A DNA stretch of 64,000 nucleotides, taken from positions 39,750-103,749 of the forward strand of contig JAJQIH010000016.1 in NCBI GenBank assembly GCA_021199305.1, written 5' to 3'. Each line of letters starts with the position of its first letter. Within the stretch, counting starts at the first letter, position 1. Both the position numbers and the translations under genes were made by a program. Origin of the DNA: Ruminococcus sp. (lineage in GTDB: Bacteria; Bacillota; Clostridia; Oscillospirales; Ruminococcaceae). Below the pieces are notes generated by a model that worked only from the letters and a program-made list of their open reading frames with translations, did no database searches and was not told the origin of the DNA. This document shows, piece after piece, positions 51,754 through 61,790 of this stretch.

Positions 51754-52677
51754 CTACTTTAATACTTCAAGCGCCTTTGCCAGCGTTTTTTCGTTTTCAA
51801 CATTAAGCTGAGTTACGTCCTTTAGCGTTTTTCTGACAAGTCCTGTCAGAACCTTGTTAGGTCCAAGCTCTATAAACGTATCAAAGCCTGCTTCCTTCAT
51901 ACATTCAAGCTCGCTTACAAATTTAACAGGCGATACTATATGCTTTGCCAGAAGCTCAGGCATATCTGAAAAGCTTGTCAGGCGAGTGCCCAAAACATTT
52001 GAATAAAATTGAACGCTTGGCTGGTTAAAGGTTATCGTCTGAACGGTTTTGATAAACTCGTCCGCAGCCGATTGCATAAGCTTTGAATGAAATGCGCTTG
52101 CAACATTAAGGCGCATACATCTTGCCTTTAGCTCGGTAAACCTTTCAACCGCTTTGTCAACAGCGCTTACCTCTCCTGCTATTACCGTCTGAACGAGAGA
52201 GTTGTAGTTTACAGCAACTACATAGCCTTCCGTTTCAGCGCAAACCTTTTCTACCTCGTCAGAGCTAAGTCCGATAACAGCGCACATTGCACCCTCGTTT
52301 TCTTCTGCCGCCTTTTGCATAGCCTCTGCTCTTGCCTTGATTAGCTTAAAGCCGTCCTCAAAGCTTACCATACCGCTCGCAACCATTGCTGCATATTCTC
52401 CGAGCGAATGACCAGCTACCGCTTCAAACTCCACTCCCTTTTCTCTTACCGCTTCAAAAGCTGCAAGAGATGTCGCCATAATAGCAGGCTGTGAATACAT
52501 AGTTTTGTTAAGCTCCTCCGCCGGGCCGTCAAACACTATGCTTTTTAAGTCATAGCCTAAAATCTCATTGGCGGTATCAAAAACCTTCTTGGCGTTGTCG
52601 CTTAAATTATATAGCTCGCTTGCCATTGAAACGTACTGCGAGCCCTGACCCGAAAACAGAAATACATTTTTTGACAT
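51754..52677 (-). CDS. fabD: Malonyl-CoA:ACP transacylase
   Basis: The 308-residue protein has FLFSGQGSQYVSMASELY, the nucleophile Ser in AGHSLGEYAAMV, the Arg region IKARAEAMQKA and the catalytic His in SAFHSKLM. It loads malonyl groups onto ACP. ATG at 52677 follows AAGGAGAG; an upstream in-frame start is unlikely. It is divergent from fabH but clearly part of the same pathway cluster. Confidence 0.95.
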   Translation of the reverse strand: MSKNVFLFSGQGSQYVSMASELYNLSDNAKKVFDTANEILGYDLKSIVFDGPAEELNKTMYSQPAIMATSLAAFEAVREKGVEFEAVAGHSLGEYAAMVASGMVSFEDGFKLIKARAEAMQKAAEENEGAMCAVIGLSSDEVEKVCAETEGYVVAVNYNSLVQTVIAGEVSAVDKAVERFTELKARCMRLNVASAFHSKLMQSAADEFIKTVQTITFNQPSVQFYSNVLGTRLTSFSDMPELLAKHIVSPVKFVSELECMKEAGFDTFIELGPNKVLTGLVRKTLKDVTQLNVENEKTLAKALEVLK

Positions 52678-52725
52678 AATAACTCTCCTTTTTAATTGCC
52701 CTTTCAACAATTTGGCAATTAACAC

Positions 52726-52754
52726 TTGATATTTGACCTAATTTATTGTATAAT
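52726..52754 (+). promoter_or_regulatory. Promoter of the fabH-acpP operon
   Basis: TTGATA (52726-52731), 17 bp, TATAAT (52749-52754). Start near 52761, leaving a leader of about 115 nt. Confidence 0.65.
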
Positions 52755-52804
52755 AGTAATGTGATGCACCATGTCTTAAAAGACTGGGTTTCATCTTGTA
52801 TTTC

Positions 52805-52833
52805 AGTATAACACAACTTTATTTTTTTGACAA
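52805..52833 (-). promoter_or_regulatory. Promoter of fabD
   Basis: On the minus strand, TTGTCA (52828-52833), 17 bp, TATACT (52805-52810). Start near 52798, which is downstream of the opposing fabH start, so the two leaders overlap by about 38 bp. Confidence 0.65.
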
Positions 52834-52876
52834 TAGATTTGTACTTGAAAACGCAAAAATTAAAGGAGCGGAGAAA

Positions 52877-53872
52877 ATGACCGGAGTTAAAATTCTTGGC
52901 GTTGGTAAATGTGCGCCGGAAACTGTTGCGACAAACGAGGATTTTTCAAAAATTGTAGAAACAAACGATGAGTGGATTACCACCAGAACAGGAATCAAAA
53001 AGCGTCACATTTCAAACGGCGAGCCTACCTGGTATTTAGGTGCCGAAGCGGCAAAGAACGCAGTTGCGGACGCAGACGTTTCGCCGGACGACATCGGACT
53101 TATCATAGTTACCACTATCACCAACGACTATTCAACGCCGTCGGTATCCTGTATTGTTCAGCGTGAGCTGGGCGCAAAAAACGCTATGACGATTGATGTA
53201 AACTGCGCTTGCTCAGGATTTGTATACGGCTTCGATATGGCAAAGCGTTACCTTCAGACTGACGAGAATTTAAAATATGCGCTTGTAATTTCCGCAGAGG
53301 AGCTTTCAAAAATTACCGACTATACCGACCGTGCAACCTGCGTTTTGTTTGGCGACGGTGCAGCAGCTGTAGTTTTAGAAAGAAAAGAGGACACCGTTTA
53401 CTCTTCATTTTTAGGAGCTGACGGAAACGGCGCAAAATTCCTGCTCGCTAAAAGCTACGATTCGCACACTCCTTTTTCAAACGGCGAGGTTGTAATTGAA
53501 GACGATATGCCAAAGAGAGATAACAATTGCCTTTATCAGGACGGCAGAGAGGTTTACAAGTTTGCAACGAAGATTTTACCGTTCGCTTGTGAAAAAACCT
53601 GCGAAAATCTCGGCATAACTCCAAATGACATAGATTGCATAATCCCTCATCAGGCCAACAAGAGAATTATTGAAACAGCGGCTAAGAATTTATCACTCCC
53701 GCTTGAAAAGTTCTTCTTAAACCTTGAGGAATACGGAAATACCTCTTCTGCAAGCGTTCCACTTGCGCTTTGCGACGCAGTTCACAGCGGCGCTGTCAAG
53801 CGAGGAGATAAAATTTGTATAGTAGGCTTCGGAGCGGGACTTACCTTCGGAAGCGTTATATTTGAATATTAA
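52877..53872 (+). CDS. fabH: 3-oxoacyl-ACP synthase III
   Basis: The 331-residue thiolase-fold enzyme has ILGVGKCAPETVATNEDF, the nucleophile Cys in DVNCACSGFVYGF, His in IIPHQANKRIIE and Asn in EEYGNTSSASVPLAL. It starts chains from acetyl- or branched acyl-CoA and malonyl-ACP. The ATG at 52877 follows AAAGGAGCGGAG. It is the first gene of a ten-gene fatty acid operon. Confidence 0.95.
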   Translation: MTGVKILGVGKCAPETVATNEDFSKIVETNDEWITTRTGIKKRHISNGEPTWYLGAEAAKNAVADADVSPDDIGLIIVTTITNDYSTPSVSCIVQRELGAKNAMTIDVNCACSGFVYGFDMAKRYLQTDENLKYALVISAEELSKITDYTDRATCVLFGDGAAAVVLERKEDTVYSSFLGADGNGAKFLLAKSYDSHTPFSNGEVVIEDDMPKRDNNCLYQDGREVYKFATKILPFACEKTCENLGITPNDIDCIIPHQANKRIIETAAKNLSLPLEKFFLNLEEYGNTSSASVPLALCDAVHSGAVKRGDKICIVGFGAGLTFGSVIFEY

Positions 53873-53884
53873 GGAGAATTTGCT

Positions 53885-54814
53885 ATGACAACAAGAATTA
53901 CTGAGCTTTTAGGTTGTAAATATCCTGTCATTCAGGGCGGTATGGCATGGGTTGCTGAATCCACTTTGGCATCAGCTGTTACCAACGCTGGCGGCGTTGG
54001 ACTGATAGCTGGCGGAAGCGCGCCAATCGACTACCTCAGAGATGAAATCAGAAAGGCAAAGGCAGCAGTCGGCGACAAGCCGTTCGGCGTAAACATTATG
54101 CTGATGAGTCCGAACGCTGACGATCTGGCACAGCTTGTTATCGACGAGGGAGTTCCCGTCGTTACAACGGGTGCTGGAAACCCTGGAAAGTATATGGCTG
54201 CCTGGAAGGAAGCTGGCATCAAGGTTATTCCTGTTGTGCCGTCGGTAGCTCTCGCCAAGAGAATGGAAAGAGCTGGGGCTGACGCTGTAGTTGCAGAGGG
54301 CACAGAATCAGGCGGACATATCGGCGAGAATACAACTATGTGTCTGGTTCCTCAGGTTGTAGACGCTGTAGAAATTCCTGTTTTAGCGGCTGGCGGAATT
54401 GCCGACGGCAGAGGAATTGCAGCTTCGTTTATGCTCGGAGCAGAAGGAGTTCAGATCGGAACTCGTTTTCTTGCGGCTGAAGAGTGTCAGATTCACCCGA
54501 CCTATAAAGAGCTGGTAATAAAAGCAAAGGATACAGATTCTATCGTTACAGGAAGAACAACAGGACATCCTTGCAGAAACGTAAAGACAAAGTTTTCAAA
54601 GCGTCTTGCAAGCGGCGAAATGAACGGTTCTATAACTCCTGACGAGTTTGAAGAAATTACTCTCGGCTCGCTTCGCAAGGCAGTCAAGGACGGAAATCTT
54701 GAAGAGGGTTCGTTCCTTTGCGGAGCTATTGCAGGTATGGTTACAAAGATTCAGCCTGCTGCTGAAATGATTGAAGAAATGATGACTGAAGCTGAAAAGC
54801 TTCTCAACAGATAA
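53885..54814 (+). CDS. fabK: Enoyl-ACP reductase II (FMN-dependent)
   Basis: The 309-residue TIM-barrel flavoprotein of the nitronate monooxygenase/FabK family has KYPVIQGGMAWVAESTLASAV, VVTTGAGNPGKYM, VVAEGTESGGHIGE and LAAGGIADGRGIAASFMLGAEGVQIGTRFL. It reduces the enoyl double bond in each elongation cycle. Position between fabH and fabG, with no FabI in the cluster, supports FabK. AAGGAG precedes the ATG. Confidence 0.94.
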   Translation: MTTRITELLGCKYPVIQGGMAWVAESTLASAVTNAGGVGLIAGGSAPIDYLRDEIRKAKAAVGDKPFGVNIMLMSPNADDLAQLVIDEGVPVVTTGAGNPGKYMAAWKEAGIKVIPVVPSVALAKRMERAGADAVVAEGTESGGHIGENTTMCLVPQVVDAVEIPVLAAGGIADGRGIAASFMLGAEGVQIGTRFLAAEECQIHPTYKELVIKAKDTDSIVTGRTTGHPCRNVKTKFSKRLASGEMNGSITPDEFEEITLGSLRKAVKDGNLEEGSFLCGAIAGMVTKIQPAAEMIEEMMTEAEKLLNR

Positions 54815-54827
54815 CGGAGGGTATAAT

Positions 54828-55562
54828 ATGGCAACAGCATTGATAACAGGCTCTGCAAGAGGAATAGGCGCAGCGATCGCTTTAAGACTTGCTAAGGACG
54901 GCTACAATATTGCGCTTAACGATATAAGCGAGAAGATGTTCGAGGACAACGACATTATCGACAAAATCAAGGAAACTGGCGTTGAGGTTGAAAAGTTCAT
55001 TTGCGACGTTTCAGACCACGCAGCTGTAGAAACGACAGTCAAGGCAGTCAAGGAACGCTTCGGCACTATCGACGTTCTGGTAAACAACGCTGGAATTACC
55101 CGTGACGGCTTAATGGCAAGAATGAGCGAGGAGCAGTACGATATGGTAGTCGCTGTCAACCAGAAAAGCGTCTTTAATATGATGAAGTTTGTAGGCTCTG
55201 TTATGATGCGTCAGAGAAAGGGCAGAATTATAAACCTCGCTTCCGTTGCAGGACTTTACGGAAACCCTGGACAGATAAACTATTCGGCTACAAAGGCGGC
55301 TATTATCGGTATGACAAAAACTGTCGCTAAGGAGCTTGGCTCAAGGGGAATTACCTGCAATGCAGTTGCACCGGGATTTATCAAAACTCCAATGACGGAC
55401 AAGCTAACCGACGCACAGCGTGAAATGATGCTCGGTCAGATTGCTATGAAGCGTTACGGAACTGTTGATGAAATTGCAGGCGTAGTTTCATTTTTGGCGT
55501 CGGACGATTCAAGCTATGTAACAGGTCAGGTTATTGAAATCTCCGGCGGACTTTCAATGTAA
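54828..55562 (+). CDS. fabG: 3-oxoacyl-ACP reductase
   Basis: The 244-residue short-chain dehydrogenase has ITGSARGIGAAIALRLA (NADP loop), the structural VLVNNAGITRDGLMARM, the Ser/Tyr/Lys triad in INLASVAGLYGNPGQINYSATKAA and VAPGFIKTPMTD. It reduces the keto group of each elongation intermediate. 13 nt after fabK with a GGAGGG site. Confidence 0.95.
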   Translation: MATALITGSARGIGAAIALRLAKDGYNIALNDISEKMFEDNDIIDKIKETGVEVEKFICDVSDHAAVETTVKAVKERFGTIDVLVNNAGITRDGLMARMSEEQYDMVVAVNQKSVFNMMKFVGSVMMRQRKGRIINLASVAGLYGNPGQINYSATKAAIIGMTKTVAKELGSRGITCNAVAPGFIKTPMTDKLTDAQREMMLGQIAMKRYGTVDEIAGVVSFLASDDSSYVTGQVIEISGGLSM

Positions 55563-55591
55563 AAAAGGCTTTTGGAAAGGAAAATTTATAT

Positions 55592-56827
55592 ATGAAGAGA
55601 GTAGTTATAACAGGAATGGGTACGGTAAACCCGCTCGGCTTGAATGTTCCGGAGTTCTGGGAGAACATAAAGCTTAACAAGCTCGGTATCAAGCCGATTG
55701 ACGAGTTTGAAACAGACGACATTCCTATAAAGGTTGTCGGAAGCGTTAAAGGCTTCGACCCGACAAGCGTTATCGAAAAGAAGGAAACCAGAAGAATGGA
55801 CCGCTTCACGCAGTTTGCTGTATGCTCAGCTAAGGAAGCGCTTGACGACGCTGGAACTGATTTTTCAGACGTTGACCCTTACAGAGCCGGCGTTATTATC
55901 GGCGCTGGAATCGGCGGACTTCACGAAACAGAAAAACAGCACTCCAACTTCCTGGAAAAGGGACCTGACAGAATTTCAGTTTTTTACATCCCGATGATGA
56001 TTACAAATATGGCGGCTGGAACTGTCGCTATGAAGACAGGCTTCAGGGGCGATAACTTCTGCACTACTACTGCCTGCGCTTCGGCTACTCATGCTATTGG
56101 AGAAGCTTTCAGAAAGATAAAGGACGGCTATCTTGACATCTGCTTAGCGGGCGGTACAGAAGCTTGCGTTACGAAATTTGCTGTAAGCGGATTTAACAAT
56201 ATGAAGGCGCTTTCAAAGGCTGAAAAACCTGAAGAAGCTTCAACGCCGTTTGACTTAAACCGTCAGGGCTTTGTTCTCGGCGAAGGCTGTGGAATCCTGG
56301 TTCTGGAGGAGCTTGAACACGCTAAGGCAAGAGGCGCTAAGATTTACGCTGAGCTTGCAGGCTACGGAGCTTCCTGTGACGCTTATCATATGACAAGTCC
56401 TTCCCCTACTGGCGAAGCAGCAGCAAGAGCTATGGTTGACAGCTACAAGGAAGCTGGACTTGAAGCTTGCGATATAGATTACATTAACTCACACGGAACT
56501 TCAACAGGTCTTAACGACAAGTACGAAACGACAGCTATCAAGCTTGCTCTCGGCGACGAAGCAAAGAACACTGTTGTAAACTCTACAAAGTCGATGATAG
56601 GACATCTGCTCGGAGCTGCCGGCGGAGTTGAAGCTATCGTTACTGCGCTTTCGGTTCGTGACGGACTGATTCACCGCACTATCGGCTACAAAACGCCTGA
56701 CCCTGAATGTGACTTGAATTACGCCACAGAGGGAAATATTGAAAAGCCAATCAAGGGAGCGCTTTCAAATTCTCTAGGCTTTGGAGGACACAACGCTACC
56801 ATTTGTATAAAGAAGTACGAAGAATAG
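55592..56827 (+). CDS. fabF: 3-oxoacyl-ACP synthase II
   Basis: The 411-residue condensing enzyme has VVITGMGTVNPLG at the start, the nucleophile Cys in TTACASATHAIGEA, and the His pair in INSHGTSTGLND and NSTKSMIGHLLGAAGG. The C terminus has LSNSLGFGGHNATI. It elongates acyl-ACP chains. AAAGGAAA lies ahead of the ATG. Confidence 0.95.
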   Translation: MKRVVITGMGTVNPLGLNVPEFWENIKLNKLGIKPIDEFETDDIPIKVVGSVKGFDPTSVIEKKETRRMDRFTQFAVCSAKEALDDAGTDFSDVDPYRAGVIIGAGIGGLHETEKQHSNFLEKGPDRISVFYIPMMITNMAAGTVAMKTGFRGDNFCTTTACASATHAIGEAFRKIKDGYLDICLAGGTEACVTKFAVSGFNNMKALSKAEKPEEASTPFDLNRQGFVLGEGCGILVLEELEHAKARGAKIYAELAGYGASCDAYHMTSPSPTGEAAARAMVDSYKEAGLEACDIDYINSHGTSTGLNDKYETTAIKLALGDEAKNTVVNSTKSMIGHLLGAAGGVEAIVTALSVRDGLIHRTIGYKTPDPECDLNYATEGNIEKPIKGALSNSLGFGGHNATICIKKYEE

Positions 56828-56858
56828 ACAACCCTTCACGCAAAAAGGAGCGATTATT

Positions 56859-57377
56859 ATGGGTAAGAACTTATTTGATTTTGAACTTGACGACATCAAG
56901 GAGCTGGCTGAAATAGTAGCCGAAAACAAGCTTGAGGAAATTACTCTCGGCGACGGCGAAAAGATCATTACGGTAAGAGGACGCGCTTGCCCTCCGCCAC
57001 CGCATCACGCAATGCCACCAGAGGGTATGCCTCCGATGGGACCACCTCCACAGGGAATGCCGCCAATGGGAGCGCCACAGGGAGCGCCTGCACAGGCTAT
57101 GCCTGCTGCACCAGCAGCACAGACTCCACCTGCAACACCTTCAGGAAATGTTGTAAAGGCGCCGATTGTCGGAACATTTTACTCTGCGCCATCGCCTGAC
57201 GATTCTCCGTTTGTAACGGTTGGAAAGACGGTAGCCAAGGGCGACGTCATCTTCATTGTTGAATCCATGAAGGTTATGAGCGAGGTTACAAGCGACTTTG
57301 ACGGAGTTGTCAAGGAAATACTGGTTAAAAACGGCGACCCGATTGAATACGATCAGCCGATTATGATAATCGAATAA
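56859..57377 (+). CDS. accB: Biotin carboxyl carrier protein of acetyl-CoA carboxylase
   Basis: The 172-residue protein has an N-terminal acidic helix region, a flexible linker (about 46-96) very rich in Pro, Met, Gly and Ala, and a C-terminal biotinyl domain ([20 protein letters not shown]...[16 protein letters not shown]) with the biotin Lys in SMKV. The usual EAMKM is VESMKVM here, a common Firmicute variant. BirA at 44 kb is the expected ligase. Confidence 0.94.
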   Translation: MGKNLFDFELDDIKELAEIVAENKLEEITLGDGEKIITVRGRACPPPPHHAMPPEGMPPMGPPPQGMPPMGAPQGAPAQAMPAAPAAQTPPATPSGNVVKAPIVGTFYSAPSPDDSPFVTVGKTVAKGDVIFIVESMKVMSEVTSDFDGVVKEILVKNGDPIEYDQPIMIIE

Positions 57378-57388
57378 CGGAGGACAAA

Positions 57389-57820
57389 ATGGCTGTACTA
57401 CTTGATAAGGAACAGATTAAGGAAATAATTCCACACAGAGATCCATTTTTGCTGATCGACGAGGTAAACGAGCTTGAGGTCGGAAAAAGGGTCGTTGCGA
57501 CAAAATACATAAAAGAGGACGACTTCTGGTTTAAAGGGCATTTTCCACAGTACCCTGTAACCCCAGGCGTTTTAATGGTTGAAATGCTTGCGCAGGCAGG
57601 AGCAGTAGCTTTGCTGTCCTTGCCTGAAAACAAGGGTAAGCTCGGACTTTTCGGCGGAATCAACAACTGTAAGTTCCGTCAGCAGGTAGTACCGGGCGAC
57701 ACTCTTACTCTTGAGGTTGAAATCATCAAGGTGAGAGGGCCTTTAGGCGTTGGAAAGGGAATCGCTACTGTCAACGGCAAAAAAGCAGTTTCCTGCGAAA
57801 TTACCTTCGCCATTAAGTAA
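57389..57820 (+). CDS. fabZ: 3-hydroxyacyl-ACP dehydratase
   Basis: The 143-residue hot-dog protein has [15 protein letters not shown], the catalytic His in [27 protein letters not shown] (with the Glu further along) and [23 protein letters not shown]. It dehydrates hydroxyacyl-ACP. An ACGGAGG site precedes the ATG, 11 nt after accB. Confidence 0.95.
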   Translation: MAVLLDKEQIKEIIPHRDPFLLIDEVNELEVGKRVVATKYIKEDDFWFKGHFPQYPVTPGVLMVEMLAQAGAVALLSLPENKGKLGLFGGINNCKFRQQVVPGDTLTLEVEIIKVRGPLGVGKGIATVNGKKAVSCEITFAIK

Positions 57821-57842
57821 CTAACCGAAAGGGGCAATTTAA

Positions 57843-59189
57843 GTGCTTAAAAAAGTATTGATTGCAAACAGGGGCGAGATTGCAGTAAGAATAATCCGTG
57901 CCTGCCGAGAGCTTGGAATAAAAACTGTAGCTGTATATTCAACAGCCGACCAGCACGCACTTCACGCTAAAATTGCTGATGAAGCTGTATGTATAGGCCC
58001 GCCAAAGAGCAAGGACAGCTATCTGAATATGCGTGAGATTATAGCTGCTTGTGAGCTTACAGGAGCAGACGCTATTCATCCTGGCTTTGGCTTTTTGTCT
58101 GAAAACGCTCACTTTGCGAGAACCTGTCAGAAATGCGGAATTACATTTATCGGCCCGCTGCCTGAGTCTATTGAAATGCTCGGCGACAAGGCTACCGCTA
58201 AGGAAACCATGAAAAAAGCTGGAGTTCCTGTTATTTTAGGTTCGGAGGGAGCTATCAAAACGCTCGGCGAAGCAAAGGCTTTAGCTAAAGAGATCGGCTA
58301 TCCTGTGCTTGTTAAGGCATCCGCTGGCGGCGGCGGCAGAGGTATAAGACAGGTAAGAAGCGAGGACGAGCTTGAAGCGCAAATGACTGCTGCGAAGCAG
58401 GAAGCGTTAGCCTGCTTTGGAAACGACGAGGTCTACATAGAAAAGTTTATCGAAAATCCAAAGCATATAGAAATTCAGATTCTTGCTGACAATTTTGGAA
58501 ATGTAATATATCTTGGCGAGCGTGACTGCTCTATGCAGCGACGAAACCAAAAGGTTCTTGAGGAAACTCCTTCTCCTGTTATGACCGATGAGCTTCGCCG
58601 TAAAATGGGCGAATCGGCAGTAGCCGCAGCTAAAGTTTGCGGATACAGAAACGCAGGAACTATAGAGTTTCTGGTTGACAAGCACTTAAACTACTACTTT
58701 ATGGAAATGAACACCCGTATTCAGGTTGAACACCCGATTACCGAGGAGGTTACAGGCGTTGACCTTGTAAAGCAGCAGCTTCTGATTGCTGGCGGCGAGC
58801 CGCTTTCAATCAAACAGGAGGACATAAAGATTCAAGGCCACGCTATAGAGTGCAGAATTAACGCTGAAAACCCTGAGATGAATTTTCTTCCATCTCCCGG
58901 AGTTATCAAATCGCTTTACGTTCCAGGCGGTCCTGGAATAAGAATAGACAGCGCTTGCTATCAGGGGTTTGAAATTACGCCCTACTACGATTCGATGATT
59001 GCAAAGCTTATCGTTCACGCTTCTGACCGTGAAACGGCTATTGCGAAAATGCGCTGGGCGCTTTCTGAATTTATCGTTGACGGAGTGTCTACCAACATTG
59101 ATTTTCATCTGCGGCTTATCCGCCGTGAGGAATTTTTACGAGGAGATTACGACAACGGCTTTTTGGGAAGAACCGATATTTTAAAGTAG
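57843..59189 (+). CDS. accC: Biotin carboxylase subunit of acetyl-CoA carboxylase
   Basis: The 448-residue ATP-grasp enzyme has [36 protein letters not shown], the Gly-rich ATP loop [30 protein letters not shown], and [22 protein letters not shown]. It carboxylates the biotin on AccB. The start codon is GTG at 57843, preceded by GAAAGGGG. Confidence 0.96.
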   Translation: MLKKVLIANRGEIAVRIIRACRELGIKTVAVYSTADQHALHAKIADEAVCIGPPKSKDSYLNMREIIAACELTGADAIHPGFGFLSENAHFARTCQKCGITFIGPLPESIEMLGDKATAKETMKKAGVPVILGSEGAIKTLGEAKALAKEIGYPVLVKASAGGGGRGIRQVRSEDELEAQMTAAKQEALACFGNDEVYIEKFIENPKHIEIQILADNFGNVIYLGERDCSMQRRNQKVLEETPSPVMTDELRRKMGESAVAAAKVCGYRNAGTIEFLVDKHLNYYFMEMNTRIQVEHPITEEVTGVDLVKQQLLIAGGEPLSIKQEDIKIQGHAIECRINAENPEMNFLPSPGVIKSLYVPGGPGIRIDSACYQGFEITPYYDSMIAKLIVHASDRETAIAKMRWALSEFIVDGVSTNIDFHLRLIRREEFLRGDYDNGFLGRTDILK

Positions 59190-59242
59190 CTTTTTAGGCT
59201 ACCGACTTACTGTTTGAATAAACGGATAAGGGGGATAAGATT

Positions 59243-60115
59243 TTGCTTGAAGATTTATTTTCAGTTGTAAAGACACGTTTTAACGACGACGACAAGTCGC
59301 CGCAAAAGCCGAATAAAAAGGATATACCGTCAGACCTGATGTTTAAATGTCCGAGATGTCGAAGCGTATCGTTTATGGACGATTTTGTCGCTAACGCCAA
59401 GGTTTGCCCGAGCTGTGGGTATCATTCGAGAATTTCCGCAAAAGAGCGGCTTGACCTTACCGTCGACAAGGGCAGCTTTATTGAGTTTGACAAAAATATG
59501 ATTTCAAAAAACCCGATAGATTTCCCTGATTACGAGGAAAAGCAACAGGCTCTTCGTGAAAAGACAAAGCTTAAAGACGCTATCATTACGGGAGAGGCTA
59601 AAATCAGAGGACTCAGAGTTGTTATCGCTATTATGGACTCAAGGTATATGATGGCTTCTATGGGAAGCGTCGTCGGCGAAAAGCTTACTCGTGCGTTTGA
59701 GTTTGCAACAAAAGAGAAATTACCGATTATAGTCTTTACGGCATCAGGCGGCGCCAGAATGCAGGAGGGAATCGTTTCTCTTATGCAAATGGCAAAAACC
59801 AACGGCGCAGTCGCTCGCCACAACGAAGCGGGTGGCTTGTATATAACCGTTATGACCGACCCGACAACCGGCGGCGTTACCGCTTCGTTTGCATCGCTCG
59901 GTGATATTATAATCGCTGAACCGAAGGTTCTGATAGGCTTTGCCGGAAGGCGAGTAATTGAAGGAACTATAAAGCAAAGGCTTCCTGAGGACTTTCAATC
60001 TGCTGAGTTTTTAATGGAAAAGGGCTTTGTGGATATGATTGTTGAAAGGCGAAAGATCAGACGAACTATCGCCCACCTCATAAAGCTTCACGGAGGTGTA
60101 AAGGAAGATGAGTGA
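59243..60115 (+). CDS. accD: Acetyl-CoA carboxylase carboxyltransferase subunit beta
   Basis: The 290-residue protein has the zinc ribbon FKCPRCRSVSFMDDF...KVCPSCGYHSR near the N terminus and the crotonase-fold FTASGGARMQEGIVSLMQMAKT, TDPTTGGVTASFASLGD and IGFAGRRVIEGTI. It transfers the carboxyl group with AccA. TTG start at 59243 after GGGGGAT. The 3' end overlaps accA by 8 nt. Confidence 0.95.
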   Translation: MLEDLFSVVKTRFNDDDKSPQKPNKKDIPSDLMFKCPRCRSVSFMDDFVANAKVCPSCGYHSRISAKERLDLTVDKGSFIEFDKNMISKNPIDFPDYEEKQQALREKTKLKDAIITGEAKIRGLRVVIAIMDSRYMMASMGSVVGEKLTRAFEFATKEKLPIIVFTASGGARMQEGIVSLMQMAKTNGAVARHNEAGGLYITVMTDPTTGGVTASFASLGDIIIAEPKVLIGFAGRRVIEGTIKQRLPEDFQSAEFLMEKGFVDMIVERRKIRRTIAHLIKLHGGVKEDE

Positions 60116-60911
60116 GCTAAGCGCAAGTCAGAGACTTGATCTCATAAGAAATAAATATCGCCCGACGGTAAGGGATTATATCCCGCTTATATTCGACGAC
60201 TTTTTTGAACTTCACGGCGACCGCCATTACGGCGACGACGGAGCTATAATCGGCGGAATATGCTACTTCAAAGGAACTCCCGTTACCGTTTTAGCTCAGG
60301 TCAAGGGCAGAAATTTAAACGAAAATAAAGCGTCGAACTTTGCGATGCCACACCCGGAGGGCTACAGAAAGGCTTTAAGGCTTGCCCATCAGGCGGAAAA
60401 GTTCCACAGACCTGTAATCTGTCTTATCGACACTCCTGGTGCATTTTGCGGAATTGAAGCCGAGGAACGTGGCCAGGGCGAAGCAATTTCAAGAAGCATT
60501 ATGGAGTTTATGACATTGAAAACTCCTGTTATATCAATCGTTTTAGGCGAAGGCGGAAGCGGCGGAGCGTTGGCGCTCGGCGTCTGCGATGAGCTGGCAA
60601 TGCTTGAAAACGCAATTTACAGCGTTATTTCCCCTCGTGGCTTTGCTTCTATTTTGTGGAAGGACGCTTCCCGTGAGCGTGAAGCCTGCGATATAATGAA
60701 AATAACCGCAGAGGATCTGGTTTCACTTCAGGTTTGCGAGTATATAATTCCTGAGCCTGACGGCGGAGCGCACAATTCAGCCGAAGAAACTGCCGAAAAC
60801 ATTTCTAAGTACCTCGAAGGAGCTTTAGAAAGAAAATTGCAAAAAAGTATTGACGAATTGCTAAATGAACGCTATAATAAGTTTAGGAAAATCGGGGAGT
60901 TCGACGAGTAA
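60108..60911 (+). CDS. accA: Acetyl-CoA carboxylase carboxyltransferase subunit alpha
   Basis: The 267-residue protein has DDFFELHGDRHYGDDGAIIGG, MPHPEGYRKALRLAHQAEKF, DTPGAFCGIEAEERGQGEAIS and VLGEGGSGGALALGVCDEL. It forms the alpha2beta2 transferase with AccD, in keeping with the overlapping genes. It is shorter than E. coli AccA because the N-terminal extension is missing, as in other Clostridia. Confidence 0.95.
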   Translation: MSELSASQRLDLIRNKYRPTVRDYIPLIFDDFFELHGDRHYGDDGAIIGGICYFKGTPVTVLAQVKGRNLNENKASNFAMPHPEGYRKALRLAHQAEKFHRPVICLIDTPGAFCGIEAEERGQGEAISRSIMEFMTLKTPVISIVLGEGGSGGALALGVCDELAMLENAIYSVISPRGFASILWKDASREREACDIMKITAEDLVSLQVCEYIIPEPDGGAHNSAEETAENISKYLEGALERKLQKSIDELLNERYNKFRKIGEFDE

Positions 60912-60965
60912 GTCTATTCGCCGTTTTCACAATTCAAATTTCAGTGATAGGAGGGCAAACTAGAA

Positions 60966-61187
60966 ATGACTTTTGATAAGGTTAAGGAAATTATCATTGA
61001 TCAGCTTGATGTTGACGAGGACAAGGTAACTATGGAAGCTTCAATAGTTGACGACCTTGGCGCTGATTCACTCGACATAGTTGATATGGTTATGACACTT
61101 GAGGAAGAATTCGATGTTAAGATTTCTGACGAAGAGGTTGAAAACGTAAAAACTGTCGGCGATATTGTTAAAATCATTGAAGGCTAA
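60966..61187 (+). CDS. acpP: Acyl carrier protein
   Basis: The 73-residue acidic helical protein has the phosphopantetheine Ser in [21 protein letters not shown]. It carries growing acyl chains. In many Firmicutes acpP sits near fabH or between plsX and rnc; here it closes the operon, with an AGGAGGGC site 12 nt ahead. Confidence 0.95.
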   Translation: MTFDKVKEIIIDQLDVDEDKVTMEASIVDDLGADSLDIVDMVMTLEEEFDVKISDEEVENVKTVGDIVKIIEG

Positions 61188-61197
61188 GAAAAAATTT

Positions 61198-61231
61198 ATG
61201 GGTCTGCTAGATAGGCAGGCCCATTTTTTTA
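61198..61231 (+). terminator. Terminator of the fatty acid operon
   Basis: ATGGGTCTGC and GCAGGCCCAT arms (61198-61224, one G-U) followed by seven T residues. Confidence 0.85.
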
Positions 61232-61328
61232 TTTTCAGATACTTTAAAAAAATTGCCCGAAAACTAAAGACAAAACGAAAAAAATATGCTATACTTAATA
61301 CAGTATATCTTTCAGAAAGGAAAACGCT

Positions 61329-61739
61329 ATGGAAAACGAAAAATCCTGCGGCGCTATTGTCTATAGAAAGTACCATGGCAACACCGAGATACTTTTGATT
61401 CGCCACATAAACAGCGGCCATTGGTCGTTTCCAAAGGGTCATGTTGAGGGCAACGAAACGGAAATCGAAACAGCTCATCGTGAGGTTTTAGAGGAAACCG
61501 GGATTGACGCTATTATCGACCCGACCTTTCGTGAAACCACAACCTACTGCCCGAAAAAGGATACGGTAAAGCTTGTAGTTTATTTTATCGCAAAGGCTAA
61601 AAATACCGACTATGTTCCTCAGGAGGAGGAAATAGCCGACGTTCGCTGGGTTGAAATAAATCTTGCGTCAAGCATTTTGGCTTACGATAACGATAAGCTG
61701 ATTGCAAGCCGCGCCAAAGCCTATTTACAGCAAATGTAG
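61329..61739 (+). CDS. Nudix hydrolase
   Basis: The 136-residue protein has a full Nudix box, GHVEGNETEIETAHREVLEETGI (G, then REVxEExG spacing), after CGAIVYRKYHGNTEILLIRH and HWSFPKGH. The FPKGHVE form is typical of diadenosine tetraphosphate hydrolases and related enzymes. The substrate is a guess. A possible promoter with TATACT (61290-61295) and a poor -35 precedes it. Confidence 0.9.
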   Translation: MENEKSCGAIVYRKYHGNTEILLIRHINSGHWSFPKGHVEGNETEIETAHREVLEETGIDAIIDPTFRETTTYCPKKDTVKLVVYFIAKAKNTDYVPQEEEIADVRWVEINLASSILAYDNDKLIASRAKAYLQQM

Positions 61740-61752
61740 CAAATGAAAAACA

Positions 61753-61790
61753 CCCCCTCGCCGAGCTTGTCGGTTGAGGGGGATTGTTTT
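61753..61790. terminator. Bidirectional terminator (Nudix gene / spoVG)
   Basis: CCCCCTC and GAGGGGG arms (61753-61759, 61776-61782) with an inner CCGA/TCGG stem, followed by ATTGTTTT on plus and by TGTTTTTC on minus (reading beyond the spoVG stop). Confidence 0.75.
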
